64,000 nucleotides of DNA from Rotaria macrura (GCA_900239685.1 OENT01000011.1:1-64000), one strand, 5' to 3'; counted from the first letter of the stretch, positions 48,401 to 61,042 are shown. The notes: generated by a model not told the origin, from the sequence alone. Made by a program: numbers and translations.

Positions 48401-51400
48401 CAAAATATGTTCGACCATATCAACAGGTAGGTCTATTTTTTGTATAAAGAATTGAAATAGAAAACAAAACAATAAAAGAAAATTTAGATAAAATAATTCA
48501 AAGAAAAGGTTTGTTTTGCATGTTTATTTTTCTTTTTGTGGTGATCGAAAAACTTTGAAAGAAACTGTGTAAGTTAAATACATGTTTTTCTCTCTGATTA
48601 GATTATGATACTGATGAAGAAACAGATAAACTGCTTGATGTTGAACATCGGACAAATGCAAAAAGTCAAGAAATACGTGATATTGTATGTAAAAATTGAA
48701 GTGAACGAAATTAGTAAAGAATTTTTCGTTTTGATTCTTTTAGACTGCTTCCAAATCGTCGTCGGATGCACCTGAAGGTATGTTTATATTATTCTATTTT
48801 TTTTAAGAAGTACATTCAAACTCTTCTTTTTTTTTTCTCTTCATGACTTCTTCTTTTCTCTTCATGAGTTTTAAAAGCCCACGTACTAACATTCTTTTTT
48901 TGTCTTTCGTAAGTATGCCATACCTATTGAAATTGATGTTGTTTCATTATATACATGTGAAAACCAAGAAAAAAACTTCTTTTGAACATATATGACATAT
49001 GAATATTTTATTCATTAGTTACCTTGCGTATTATTGCTGATCCAGAAAACTCGTCAGTATTAATTGAAGGTGTTTTATTTCGTTGTCGATATTTGGGTTC
49101 AACTCAATTACCTGCCGAAGGAAATCCAACAAAAACATCACGCATGATGCAAGCACAGGAAGCTGTCGACCGTATCAAAGCACCTTACGGTGAAAGTCAA
49201 CCATCTGTTGATATTGACTTATTTATATCAACAGAAAAAATTATGGTTTTAAATACAGATTTAGAAGATATTCTGATGGATCATTCGTTAAGATCGATAT
49301 CATATATTGGTTTGACGATAAGAACTGTTTAATTTCTATTGATTTAGTTCATATTGATTTCTTCTAGCTGATATTGGCGATCTTGTTGTACTGATGGCTA
49401 AACGAAGATACATAAAAAATGAAAATGATGCTACTGATGATTCGAATGTAGTAACAACACGACGTGTAGTATCCATTAATCAAAAGATGATTTGTCATGT
49501 ATTTGAATCGGATGAAGTGAGAAGAAACGCTTCGTTTTTGAAAGGAAGAACACAATTCTTTTCTATTTTGTCTTATTGAAGGCTCAATCAATTGCTCATT
49601 CAATAGGTCAAGCATTTCAAGTTGCTTATGTTGAATTTTTGAAAGCGAATGGTATTGATGATCCTAATTTTACATGTGATATTAATTATCAAGAAGTTCT
49701 TGAACAACAAGAAATCGACGTTGAAGAATTAGATCGATTTGCAAAAAAAGAATGTCAAAAAGAGGTTTGTTGATAAAAAAAAAATGATGTGAGAATTTTG
49801 ATTTTATTTTATTCTACGTAGGCCATTGTAACGAAAGGCAAAAATGAACCACTAGGCATTGTTATTGTTGAAAGTGGTTGGGGATCGATGTTGCCAACTG
49901 TTGTTATAGCAAATATGATGCCAGGTGGACCAGCAGCAAGGTCTACTTTTAATTGTAATTGTTTTTATTCATGTATTCATTTATCATCTCATTCAATAGA
50001 GGTGGACAATTAAATATTGGTGATCAAGTTATTTCAGTGAATGGTATTAGTATGGTTGGATTACCATTATCGAATTGTCAAGCACAGATAAAAGTATTCT
50101 ATTCTATTAAATTAATGTCGAATTTTCTTTATCCAAAATATAAATCTATAGAATATGAAACATTTAACAACTGTCCGTCTTGTTGTCGTTCCTTGTCCGC
50201 CTGTTGTTGAAGTGCTCATACGAAGGCCAGATACGAAATATCAAGTAGATACTTTTCACCTTTTTCGAACTAAAAATAAATTAATATAATTTGTTTTTTT
50301 TATTTTAGCTTGGATTTAGCGTACAAAATGGAATTGTAAGTAATTATGATGAACTGTTGAGAAAAACAGCTTAATCGGCTTGTTTTGTATGAGTATAAAA
50401 AGCAACATGCAATGTACTTTGATTTGTATTATATTATATTAATAGACCTAGAAATAGACAAAGATATATTCAGCGTTAATTTGCGATATTAAAAAAAGAA
50501 TTTTTCCGAGTGTATCAAGACGTTTCAATGGAAACGAAGTAGGAAAACACATGATGACTTTGCAATTGCAAGTAAATTTAACGCGAAACAATGAAATGAT
50601 TGCATTATGATGTTCTCAATTCTAGTTAATGTACAATCATGAAAGTTGACATATTAAAGGTCAATAAATGTCCGAACATATCAACATCATAGAATGAGTA
50701 TAATCTATATTCATTGCATAGGAATCGGCTGATAGTCATTCTCATGAGATTGGAAAAGTCATACATCTGAAACTTGATAGGGAGCTTTTAACATTGTAGT
50801 TTTATTTGTAATCAGATTTGTATAAGAATTCGTCGAAATTCTCATGCAATTAATCTCTCATAGTATAGTGATTTTCATGATTGAGTGGAACTTTATTTGT
50901 AATTCATAATTTGGCAGTACGTCATGTACTTTAAGGAATTCTATGTTAATTTCTACATAAGTTTTCAACGATTTCGATGATTCACCAGAAAACAACATTT
51001 TTTCTGTCGACTAAACTTAATTCTTATATGGCATAAGTTATAGAAAAGAAGTTTTCTTTTTGGAAAATTCTCTCATCATTTTGAGGATTCAAAGTAAAAC
51101 ATTACACTTCTTATAGAACTAATCTACTCAAAAACAAAAATAAAACGCTTTAACGATGCGCCAATTTGATCTCTAAGTTGATTTCCATCAATTGTAAGCC
51201 TAGATCTTATATTGGATAGAGTAAGGTAAATCGACACAAATCTATTTGCTATTCAAAAGGAGTTTCATTTCACATGTTTCTTCTCCCGTTTAAAATAGAT
51301 TCAAACTTGTTTGTATCATTGGCTTCAGCTCAAGAAAAAAGTTATTGTATTTTGAATTCCGTTCGATGTATTTATTGTTCAACAGAATATCCTAGATTTA

Positions 51401-51747
51401 ATATTTAATGAGACTTGAAAATATTCATCATTCACTGCGTTGTAATCAAATCAAACTTTTTCGTCATAGATATGTAGCCTATTACGTGGTGGTATTGCTG
51501 AACGTGGTGGTGTACGAGTAGGTCATCGTATTATAGAAATCAATGGACATAGTGTTGTAGCTACGCGACATGAAAAAATTGTTAGTATGTTATCAAATTC
51601 CATCGGTGAAGTAAGGATACTTTTTTTAATTTTAAAAGAAGAAGAATAATATTGTTAACTCTACGTTCGTTGTAGCTTCGAATGAAAACCATGCCCACCC
51701 AAATCTATCGTCTGTTAACTGGACAAGAAACACCAATATATATTTAA
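45477..51747 (+). CDS. APBA: X11/Mint/LIN-10 family adaptor with PTB and two PDZ domains
   Basis: Sixteen exons join in phase: 45477-45605, 46756-46888, 46941-47519, 47583-47867, 48139-48426, 48602-48684, 48744-48777, 49019-49309, 49368-49516, 49582-49764, 49822-49940, 50000-50093, 50152-50244, 50309-50335, 51470-51610, 51676-51747. The product is 899 residues. The N-terminal half is disordered, with a Pro/Tyr-rich patch around residues 200-260. The PTB domain (about 520-695) has [40 protein letters not shown] and [14 protein letters not shown]1 follows ([32 protein letters not shown]), then PDZ2 ([33 protein letters not shown]). The conserved C-terminus is TPIYI. The family binds APP-type tails, Munc18 and CASK/Veli partners in exocytosis and polarity. 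N-terminal exons are assigned by phase only. Two introns exceed 1.1 kb. Confidence 0.93.
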
Positions 51748-52073
51748 GAAGTCTTTCTATCTCTCCTTCTCAATATATTTAATCTCAAATTATTTATTGT
51801 TATTGTTGAACTCGAAGAGTTTACATGATGTAAACGAAAATAATATTATTCAATGTCGAATTCTTTTTTGTTTTCTCCTTTGTTTATCTGTTGTTTTTGA
51901 ATTTTGTTTTTCTTTTGTTCTTCGTCGAACAACGATATGTGTGAACAGTATTTAAGTTAATGTATTTCATATTCCTCATTAAAATTTCTTCTAATATCAT
52001 CTCTATTTGTTTTATATATATATATATATAAATTGAAAAAATAATAAAATAAGAACTAGTCGTTAATTTGAAG
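51748..52073. other. APBA-DUSP intergenic region with (TA)n tract
   Basis: A 326-nt gap with T-rich sequence, a (TA) tract at about 52013-52031 and TTTGAAG directly before the DUSP ATG. It could hold either a promoter or an operon junction; the sequence does not decide. Confidence 0.4.
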
Positions 52074-53022
52074 ATGGATACTAATCAGAATGAATTGGAT
52101 GATGATTCTGATGAAAAAATACTCATAACTAACATACGTCAAATATTAATTCAAACGAAAATCGAACCAGCAAAAAGTAGAACGATCATTGAATTATTTC
52201 GACGATTTTTCTCAACACATACAAATGAGGAGCAACTTGAAGATGCTGATTGTAAACAAGGTCATTATCATGAAATTATACCTCGATTATATCTTGGTGA
52301 CTTGTAAGTATTTCACAATTATATGTGCTTCCTTACACTGTGCTATTGATACGTTTAGTCGATTAGCCATGGAACCAACAACAATGAAGAAATTAGGTTT
52401 TACTCACGTTTTAAATGCAGCTGAAGGACGTAAATTTGGACAAATTAATACTAATGCAACTTATTATGATGAAGTAGGAATCAGCTATAGAGGTTTTTCA
52501 ATAATTGATACTCCTGCATATAATATTGGAGTTCATTTTCAAGAAGCAATCGAATTTTTAGAAGAAGCAATGTCTAATAAAAAGAGTAAGCTTTCATTAA
52601 TTGAATAAAATATTCTTCAACTTTCGGTGATTATGTGTATCCTTTTTTTTGTCTAGATCGTGTTTATGTTCATTGTCAACAAGTAAAATTCGAAATCTTG
52701 CTATAGAATGTTTATTTATTGTAATGTTTAGGGTATAAGTCGATCGGCAACATTAACTATCGCTTATCTTCTTCATAAATACGAGCATATGTCATTACTT
52801 GATGTGTGTCAACTAGTAGCAACTCGACGACGTATTTGGCCAAACTACGGATTTTGTCATAATCTCTTAGAGTTCGAAAAAGAAAAAAAACGGAAGACAG
52901 ATAAGGAAACGACTCCACCGCCACCACCACCATTACAACTACAACCAAATGAAAACGATTTCAAAAATTTAACACTAAATAATAAAAATACCGGTGATGA
53001 AAATCAATCTGAAGAATTTTAA
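52074..53022 (+). CDS. dual-specificity protein phosphatase, DUSP3 (VHR)-like
   Basis: Four exons in phase (52074-52303, 52359-52585, 52657-52682, 52732-53022) give 257 residues, longer than human DUSP3 (185). It removes phosphate from Tyr and Ser/Thr, typically on MAP kinases. Seen: EIIPRLYLGD, FTHVLNAAEGR, the general-acid Asp in IIDTPAYN, and the signature VHCQQGISRSATLTIAYLL with nucleophile C159 and R165. WPNYGF matches the GPNDGF region of DUSP3. The catalytic Cys and Arg are on different exons; the Cys exon is only 26 nt. An acidic N-terminal extension (about 1-60) and a C-terminal tail with a run of prolines (about 223-230) are extra. DUSP13/27-type atypical phosphatases are alternatives. 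Confidence 0.9.
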
Positions 53023-54077
53023 TAATCGAATACAGCAACTTTTTCTTTTTAGAAACAATTAGGTTTTATAAAATGTTTTGTAAGATTTTTTAAAATATAT
53101 TCTAAATATGATTTTTTTGTAATAATTTAATTAAATACAAGTTAGCTAAAAGTCTGTGTTTGTTAAATATCAACAATTATCTTCGATGTAGCGCTGAAAT
53201 TATTCCAAGTTCGTACTGTAAATGCACACTGGTTTTGTTTTAATTGCTCGAATCTGACATTCAAATCTTTCATAAAAGTAATAGCGGTAACTACGCTAAG
53301 TGTTGTTAATAGTAGAAAAACGGTATGCTTGACTATAGACCAGTTTTTTCAATGAAAAGACACGTCAAAAGTTCAAGTATTTACTTGGATGTCAATGTAT
53401 TGGTTAAAAAAACTTTGACAGCACTCAAAATAAAAAGATATTCTAAACAAAGATTATTATCATGCCAGTTCAATAGTCGGATACTATTCATAAATATTTA
53501 TGGCATGAAAAATTTATTTTCTATCAAAAGCATCTGAAAACATGAGAAACTATCAAGTTACATCAGAGATTGGATTATCCTCGCCGACTACTTTCCCGTG
53601 ACGATACTTACTATCAACCATTACTTCAACTGATAGTATCAAAGTTGTAATGCATCTAAAACAAAAACACTTAGATGTCCTTTTGACAACAGAGACCCAT
53701 TTATTCTAAAGAGGATTAAATAATTCACAGTTTACCAGATGGCAACAAGTTTGATTACTTCCTTTAACCAGGACTGTTTGTGATGATAAAAAGAAATGAC
53801 AGCATGTCTATAAAGAGCTAGTGACAAAACTGTAAGTGTCAAATGAACCATTGTAAATATTGCAACTTGACACACAACTTCATCTGTTACTGAGATTTGA
53901 TCAAATATCATGACAGCTGTTGAATATTCGGAATATAGTCGAAATATTTGTCAAACTTCAGTGGACACATTGCCCTAAAACATCAATGTTTTGTTCTATC
54001 TACAAACCGTATGATCCCATTTGATCCGTCTTCACTGACGAATTTGTTGAGGAATCAAATACTGCACTCAACGATGT
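53023..54077. other. gene-free stretch
   Basis: No gene recognised; the frame at 53325-53537 is unsupported. Confidence 0.4.
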
Positions 54078-54085
54078 ACTGTGAC

Positions 54086-54820
54086 TAGAGAGCTGCAGGT
54101 TACAACATTTTGTCAACCTGTAACCTGCCCTGCCCTGTAGTTTTTATAATTGAGAAAAATTCGAACTCTCACATGATTTTATTAGACAATTTCATTCAAT
54201 TTGTTTCAATTACAAAGTAAAAAGCACAAAACGATTCATTTCGAAAATTCCTTATCATTAAAATATCATTAACAATATCGGGATTTCAAAATAGTCTTCT
54301 TTTCTCTAATATTCAACCTGATGAGATAAAAGCATGCTCTGATGTAGCCGAACCTGCAGGAATTTCGAATATGAAGTTATTTATAATGATCTTCTTAAGA
54401 ACATATGCTAGAGCATGTTATCAATATCACAACATGTCTTTTTCCTTCCCGACGATAAAAGAATTATAATAATGGACAAAAGAATAAAAATAATAAAGCT
54501 CAAAATCAGAGAAGTAATTTATGTACAATAGAATTAATTGTAGATGTTCGTAAACACGAAAAATATACTACTAAAGCACATATCTATTCTTTTTATTGAA
54601 TGCATTTGCGACCAATCTTAATTGATTTTTAATTCATTATCAGTTTTAGCCTTTTCGTATCAAATAATTCTGGAAAGAGATCGACTACATCTATTACATC
54701 ATATCAGTTGCAGGCTACAGATTACACTACTGGTACCCTGTAACCTGCCCTGTAAAATTTTTGATAACCTGCCCTGTCCTGCCAGGGCAGAGCAGGTTAT
54801 CTACAACCTGCTGGGCTCTA
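54086..54820. mobile_element. hAT-type non-autonomous transposon with intact 8-bp target duplication
   Basis: The 735-bp unit is flanked on both sides by ACTGTGAC (54078-54085 and 54821-54828), an 8-bp target-site duplication. Its left end is TAGAGAGCTGCAGGTT and its right end, reverse complemented, TAGAGCCCAGCAGGTT. Both ends carry further copies of CCTGCCCTG/AACCTGC motifs. Eight-bp duplications and TAGAG-type ends are hallmarks of hAT transposons. The inside has no transposase. The subterminal CCTGCCCTG repeats are much more GC-rich than the surroundings and are probably transposase-binding sites (inference). Confidence 0.88.
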
Positions 54821-54828
54821 ACTGTGAC

Positions 54829-55335
54829 TACTTCTCTAATAAAACGTTTTCAGCTGTTAATATAGTAGCTTTGTACGAGAAATGTGCGTTTCGTACATGC
54901 GATATAGCGATTCAAATATTAGATTATGAATCATGTAAGTCACAATTCGAGGTATCATTCTCACAACTGGTCAAACTACTAATTACTAAGACCAATGCCG
55001 ATGGTAATCACATGATAGTGTGTTCAGACCGTGATGTAAAACCTAAAAGGAATCATTAGCGATCCATTAATTACAGAAGAGTAGTCTGGAGAAAATGAAT
55101 ATGCAAGAATAGATTGGACCACCCATCGAATATTCGCAATGTAGTACACCGATACCCTTCCGTACCATTTATCAAAGCTAGGCTGTAGTGATAGACGTAA
55201 TGTGACTGTTCACTTGTTTAATTAGATGAATTCAAATGTACGAAACAGAAAATAATCGAAAATATAATTAGTACTGAAATATAGATGAGATTATTTTTTT
55301 ATTCTATCGATTGTAGACACAATGTAATTCGAGTA
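54829..55335. other. stretch right of the hAT element
   Basis: An open frame runs from inside the hAT element to 55059 but has no recognisable domain. Nothing else seen. Confidence 0.35.
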
Positions 55336-56312
55336 CTACATGGGTACAACTTTTCGTATCCGTACCCGTGAATGGCGTACCAGTAGCCTACCCATACCTA
55401 CTCTCTACTCGTTATGGTGATTGAAAATGTAAGTTCACTATTTTGTTTTGCTTGATTAAATAAGAATGAAATAGCAATCTTTTTATGATTATCACAAACA
55501 GTGTCGAAGATGTACAAGTGTATCTGACGAATCAGGACTTAATAGTTATCTACGAGTTTTTACCGTTCACCCATTCTCGCTAAATGTTCTTTCACTAGTT
55601 CCCGAACTAACTCCCTCTCCCCTACCCCCTCCTAGAATAAAAGGCCACCTCAAGAAAAAGCTCCCTAGACGTAGTAGAAGACCAGGGAATCTGCAGACAC
55701 TTTTTTCCAGAAATCCAGTAGATTTTCAGGGTTCTAGTACTACAGCATCTGGTTCTTCAGTAGAAAATCTGGTTTCTTAGTAAAAAAACTGTTTTCTTTT
55801 GTAAAAAAATGCAAGTTTTTGTGAAAAAATGACTTTTTTCTTATACTAAAAAAAGTGGTTATCCCGTATTTGGCTGCTAAAAGTGGTTGTTTTCATGCGA
55901 GAAAAATATTTAAACACCCTTAAATTTCTCGGTAAATCCTATCCAAAATGTAGCCCACAATAGTAGGCCACCGTCGGAGGAGTGCTATAAATTTTCATAA
56001 TAGAAGGTCATGACCTTTTATTCTGGGGAGAGGTTTAGCAGGAATGGATAATAACGCGATAACTTTTTATGAATAAGTGAATCGTTTTGCCACCACTAAT
56101 ATATCAGTATCTTTGGAAAAAATGAATTTCTTTTTCAAATAATCAGTTATTTCATCAAATTTGATCAGAATCTTCATCATCTAATGCATCATTATCTTTT
56201 CCACTCAATGATCTTAATGCGTCATTAATAGCCAATTCATCACCTGTATCCGTTAAATACGTACTCGTACCCTACCCGTACCCAGGTCCGGGTATGGGTA
56301 CCCGTCCCACGG
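55336..56312. repeat. compound repeat: GTACCC-rich ends with a nested short inverted-repeat unit
   Basis: GTACCC/GGGTAC-rich patches lie at 55350-55410 and 56262-56312 (for example CCGGGTATGGGTACCCGT). Between them a 16-bp imperfect inverted repeat (CTAGAATAAAAGGCCA at 55632-55647; reverse complement of 56011-56026 reads CCAGAATAAAAGGTCA) bounds a roughly 400-bp unit. That unit contains an exact palindrome, AAGGTCATGACCTT, at 56003-56016. Probably two eroded DNA transposons. No target duplication was found. Confidence 0.4.
56155..56250 (-). pseudogene. orphan C-terminal coding fragment
   Basis: On the minus strand an open frame ends DELAINDALRSL..DNDALDDEDSDQI and then TGA (56157-56155). The acidic, balanced composition looks like a real protein tail, but upstream it runs at once into the GTACCC-rich repeat. 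I cannot name it. It may be a gene fragment cut by a transposon. Confidence 0.3.
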
Positions 56313-59300
56313 TTTGCAGTAATCTAAATGCAGCTGCATCCGTGTTGAACAGTGGTTAAAATATTTATTTATGCGTTTGTTATATTTTCATATCTTTGTT
56401 TTAGCTTGCTAACAGATGGAACCACTAAAGTATAGCGACTGAGATTTTGCTTTCTGTTCATATTTGTATCTCATGTATTTTAAACATTACTAACATTTGC
56501 AAACCTTTGTTTACTATCAATATCATTGTTGTCCTTCAAAGAAATGATGAAGCCCATAGAATTCATAATTAGAAACAGATTCATTTTCGTACGTATTATT
56601 TGTGAAATTTTCTCTAACGAAAACTAATTTTTTCAAACTATTATCAAATACAACATGTGAATATATACTGTCATCAACGTCTGTATATTAGCACATGTCT
56701 GCTTGCAAACAAATACCATTCTCAGCAAACAGTTGACTTGTGATTAATGTACGATGTTAATTACATTGCTTATGAGGTCTCACAGTGACATAATTGTATG
56801 TGCAGTGTGATTTCTCAAGAATTTCATGGGATAATATACTAGTATATCACGGTCAAGTTGAATGGAATGAAGAAATCATTTCGATTTCTACTTCCTACAG
56901 TTGAGAATTCACACATGGAAAAAAGAAATCGATAGAATGACAAGAACGACGTACCCATATAAAATCAATCTTTTTTAATCATGTTGATTAAAGATAAAGT
57001 TTTGTGATAGTATTCAATTTTAATTACTTTTAACATGTATTGATAAACTTCTATCGTCAATATAATCTTATCAGATACAATTTAGAAGAAATCTCTATCC
57101 ATAGCGAAGTAATTATAAATTTCATTGAATATTCTTTTCGAATTCTGAACACGAGTACTTCGATATGGATGACAATAGTTGTTCAAAATAATGAAAATTA
57201 ACAAAAACTAACTGAAATTCAAAAAATTGGTTTTCAACCCGTGATTAAAAAGATATCAATGGCATCATCAATTTTCAATCGGTTCTTATGACTATCATTC
57301 ACATGAATCAATAACTTTCTAATAATTAGATCAGTTTTTATATTAAAAACAAAGTATGATTTTCTTATCAACTAATAAAAGAGCAAAAATCTCTGCTTAG
57401 TTACAATGGATTTCTATCATGCCATTTCAAAAGATGTTACATTATAAATTAAATTCAATAAAAATGTCGATTACAAACAGTCGCCTGTCATCACTAAAAA
57501 TCTATAAATAGTGAGAAGAAACTCGACGATGTATACGTGAAGAACTATTTAAAATGAATATCTGGGATATACACTTAGATTGATTTCAAAGTCGATGAAT
57601 TTGGATGAATCTCATCCGAACTTCTATGTAAACGGGTAAAATATCAAAAAGTAACACATTCATGATTTTCATTGATTCATGACTTTGACAATGGAATAAA
57701 ATCAAGTGAATATTACATGTTTTTTAAATCAATACGATGATTGTAATCTAGTCTTTCTTTCGCTTAATTCATGATTACTGTTCGTCTTATGTTCCCAATG
57801 AATAGAATCAATTATTTCCTTGTAGAATAAGTTTTCATTAATAATTGCTGACTCGATCTCCTCAAGAGTCAACTGACAAGCATTAGAATCCGTTGTGATT
57901 TTCAAACCGCGATTATAATTGGATGAAAATTCATCAATTGATTCGATCGATTGTAAACGTTCAACTCACAGAGGAGCTAATTAGTATCATGATTAACTTC
58001 TATGGATCATGTTCAAATTATAGAGGCATTGCCATTTACTCACTACGCATGACTGAGAAAACTAGAATAAACGAATGTTAGTTAATAATAAATTGTAAAT
58101 TCTTCAACTTCATTCGAACATTTCGAATTCGACTGATAATCATCACTATTCAGTACCGGGCTAATATGATTTATAAAGCAGTTTTAAGTTTTTATTTCTT
58201 CGTAAAAACATCTAGACATTTTATTTAGTAATCTACAAATCTTTTGGTTTTATACTGACAAAAACCTAGTGGAAAATTCATCGTACATGATGAATTCATC
58301 GAAGAAAAATATGAAGCTACAACGTTAATCAATGGCAGGCATCCACAAGATAGATTATCAACAATAGACGAATAATCTGAAAGAGAAATTTTTATCTATC
58401 ACGAGATAAAAAATTCCCAAGTAATTTAATAGTATACTAATAGATGTCAGTGTGGTGATCCTTAGCGTATCTGTTTTAAATTGAACGATTCAATGTTTAA
58501 CACATCATTTAACTTCAAAAATTGATGATGTGATCAGACGAAAATCTTTCCGAGTAAAAACATATTGTTGCAGCATAAAATTTCTGTTAAATGTTTCAGA
58601 ACCGTTATTATCCTCTTATTGACTTAACTAACAGTTACCGATGTTGTTATATGCAAAACGACGTAAAACAACATTTGAAAAGAAAATTTTGAGAGGTGTC
58701 CATCGAAAATAACATCAAATAAAATTGAAACAAATGATTCTGAAGATTTGGCAAGTATTTCGAAGAGTGATAATAACAGCTTGAAAGAAAAACAGAGAAA
58801 GATTAACATTGCTTGTCTATATGGAATTCAAAAAACTTTTCTTTTTTTCTAACCAGGGAAAGACACAATTATATAGGGTTGAAGAATTCGAAAACAAATC
58901 AATCATAAATTCAAATCAACTAGATAGATAGACGAATGCTCATTTTTCATTAATAGTTTGCCGATGAATACTTATAACAAATAACTATAAATTCTTGAAT
59001 CCTCCTACAAGAATTCGATAGTTAATAAAGTGTTCAATGCAATCGATTCTCGAATGGGAGAATGGTCTCTCTGGAAATTAAACATCTAACACATACTTGA
59101 TACGCTTGCTATATTAAATAAATCGAGTAAGAAACGATACATTTTTATACACGCAGAGAAAAATTGTAAATTCCTCTAAGACTTAGGTATATAATCATCT
59201 ATGGGTTATTTATTTTTCTGGGCGTCAACCACTAGAGGTATTATTTACTAAGTAATAACAATAATTGTTATTGATGAAAAAGAATAACATTTATTGAAAT

Positions 59301-59835
59301 ATCTTCTGGAACAAATGAAAAAATGTAACGACGAAATTTAATTTTCGACCAAAGTTCATTTTTTGAGAATTTTTTCATTGCGTCGACGAAAAAACGATCT
59401 ATCGTAGTCTTGTTTTTTTAAATTGACAGGTACTCGATTTTTAATATGAATCCGAGTGAATCTAGTTCTATAAAGATTTTCAATAGACTACGTTCAGATC
59501 TTGACTAGTATTCATACATGTGTAATAGTTTAAAGTATCATCGCATTCTTAGTCGATTGCCTTCGAACGATAACTAGCAAGAATAAATCAATATGGATCG
59601 TGTTTGAGTCTAGTCTGACATTATGTATAGTGCAGTCATCGAAGATCGTAAATGACTAACATTTGTTGATTATTTACCAGTTTTTCTCTAACCTTTAGAT
59701 ATGTTAGATATAATTCCTACAAGTATAAATTGTTTTTTTTTATTATACACATAAAACACGAATATTATTTAAAAATCTGACAATTAAGTATGAATATGTA
59801 TATATAAATATATATATACTGTTCCTAGATAAAAA
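56313..59835. other. 3.5 kb gene-free stretch
   Basis: Very AT-rich, frequent stops on both strands, no recognised gene, RNA or repeat. The small minus frame at 58624-58809 is unsupported. Confidence 0.45.
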
Positions 59836-60282
59836 TCATACGGCATCTGTTTTATGAATTACATTCATATTTTTCTTCTGATTTAATGTTTGTAGAGTTT
59901 GAATGGGAATTGATGATAACATAGCATCTTCTTTTTCGAATGTATTTAAAACATCAACTAAGGATTCAATGGCAGGTTTTAATTCTAGAGTTTCTCGAAA
60001 TAATCTTTCTTTTCTTTCATATATATGTAAACGTCGTGCACGATCGTCAAGTAAATATTGTAATTGTTGACAATTTTTTTCTAATAATTGATTTTTTTTA
60101 AATAAATCCATATAAAGTATATCTTTTTGTTTTAATTCTTCTTTTTGTTCACTTATTATTTGTTCTAATTCTTCATTGTGCTTGTGTAACATTTGTAAAT
60201 GATGATTTGCCTCACGTATTGTTGTACGTGATAAAAAATTTGATGAAGATTCATCTTCATGTTTATTTATTCCGTCATTCAT
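59836..60282 (-). CDS. coiled-coil protein, VMAC-like
   Basis: Single exon on the minus strand, 148 residues. From about residue 20 to 115 it is a Leu/Glu/Lys/Gln-rich coiled coil beginning TIREANHHLQMLHKHNEELE and ending in LELKPAIESLVDVLNTFE. The IREAN-x-HL opening and the closing segment resemble vertebrate VMAC (vimentin-type intermediate-filament-associated coiled-coil protein, 169 residues). This is from memory, so the name is tentative. The start is ATG 60282, directly after an AG ending TTTTTTTTCTAG on the coding strand. That suggests a trans-splice acceptor and co-transcription with the NDUFAF2 gene, whose stop lies 93 nt upstream. Confidence 0.8.
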   Translation of the reverse strand: MNDGINKHEDESSSNFLSRTTIREANHHLQMLHKHNEELEQIISEQKEELKQKDILYMDLFKKNQLLEKNCQQLQYLLDDRARRLHIYERKERLFRETLELKPAIESLVDVLNTFEKEDAMLSSIPIQTLQTLNQKKNMNVIHKTDAV

Positions 60283-60375
60283 CTAGAAAAAAAATTTTCA
60301 AAAAAACAATCTAGTTCTATTGAAAATAATACAACACATAGAAGCTAGTAGTTTATAATAATAAATCTGTATACA
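60283..60375 (-). promoter_or_regulatory. NDUFAF2-VMAC-like junction with candidate trans-splice acceptor
   Basis: A 93-nt gap on the minus strand ends in a T-rich tract and CTAG immediately before ATG 60282. No AATAAA is seen. Reading it as an intron joining both genes would hit a stop two codons into the second exon, so separate products are favoured. Confidence 0.5.
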
Positions 60376-61042
60376 TTAATGTGTTTCGTTAACATTTGAT
60401 TTCTCTCTTGATTTAATACCTGGATTAATTTCATATTCATCTCTTATAGGAAATGAATCTTCAAATAAAAAATATCTATGCAAAATTATCAAGGATAAAA
60501 ATTAGCATATTTACTTGTTCCGCCTTGTGTTGAATCACGTCCATAACTTGAGGGTAACATGTCGATTGTCTGTAAGTATGAGAGATAAAAAATACGTATG
60601 TCAAGGTCATGTAAATAAAATAGAACATTAGATATCTACTTTTTCTTCTAAATGTAATCGTCTACTTTCATGTGCCATGGTTTCTTCTAATGTTGGAGGA
60701 TTTCTTCGAGTACCTCTTAACCATGCTGAATAGAAATATTAATCGATGTAGAATATTTATTTATTTATATGTTCATATAAACCTTCCCATGCTGGATCAA
60801 TATGAAGTCGAACATTTGAATAATCGGCTGGTTCGTAAAATCGACGAGATGCTTCATTATTTTGATTACCTTATTTTAAATTATAAAATAAACGATAGAT
60901 TTGCATAAACTTGTCGAGATTTTCTACCGGGCAGACGTTCGTAGAATTTATTTTCAAATCGATCTGTACCTATTAATCTAACCAGTGGGTCGTGAGTCTT
61001 CGAACTAAATATTTGTTTTAATGTTCGAAATAATTTTGCCAT
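60376..61042 (-). CDS. NDUFAF2: complex I assembly factor NDUFAF2 (B17.2L/mimitin)
   Basis: Five minus-strand exons in phase (61042-60928, 60869-60783, 60725-60640, 60569-60515, 60458-60376) encode 141 residues; the human protein has 169. NDUFAF2 is a mitochondrial assembly factor for respiratory complex I, related to subunit NDUFA12. Key blocks: LIGTDRFENKFYERLPG near residues 22-38, and IDPAWEAWLRGTRRNPPTLEE (IDPAWEAW, then the RGTRRNPPTLEE stretch), matching the family's EWEAWIRRTRKTPPT region. Human-type C-terminal sequences are shortened; the tail is NPGIKSREKSNVNETH. Exon 1 could instead run 15 nt further to GTTTAT, but only the GTAGAA donor keeps frame. First gene of a probable two-gene operon. 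Confidence 0.88.
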
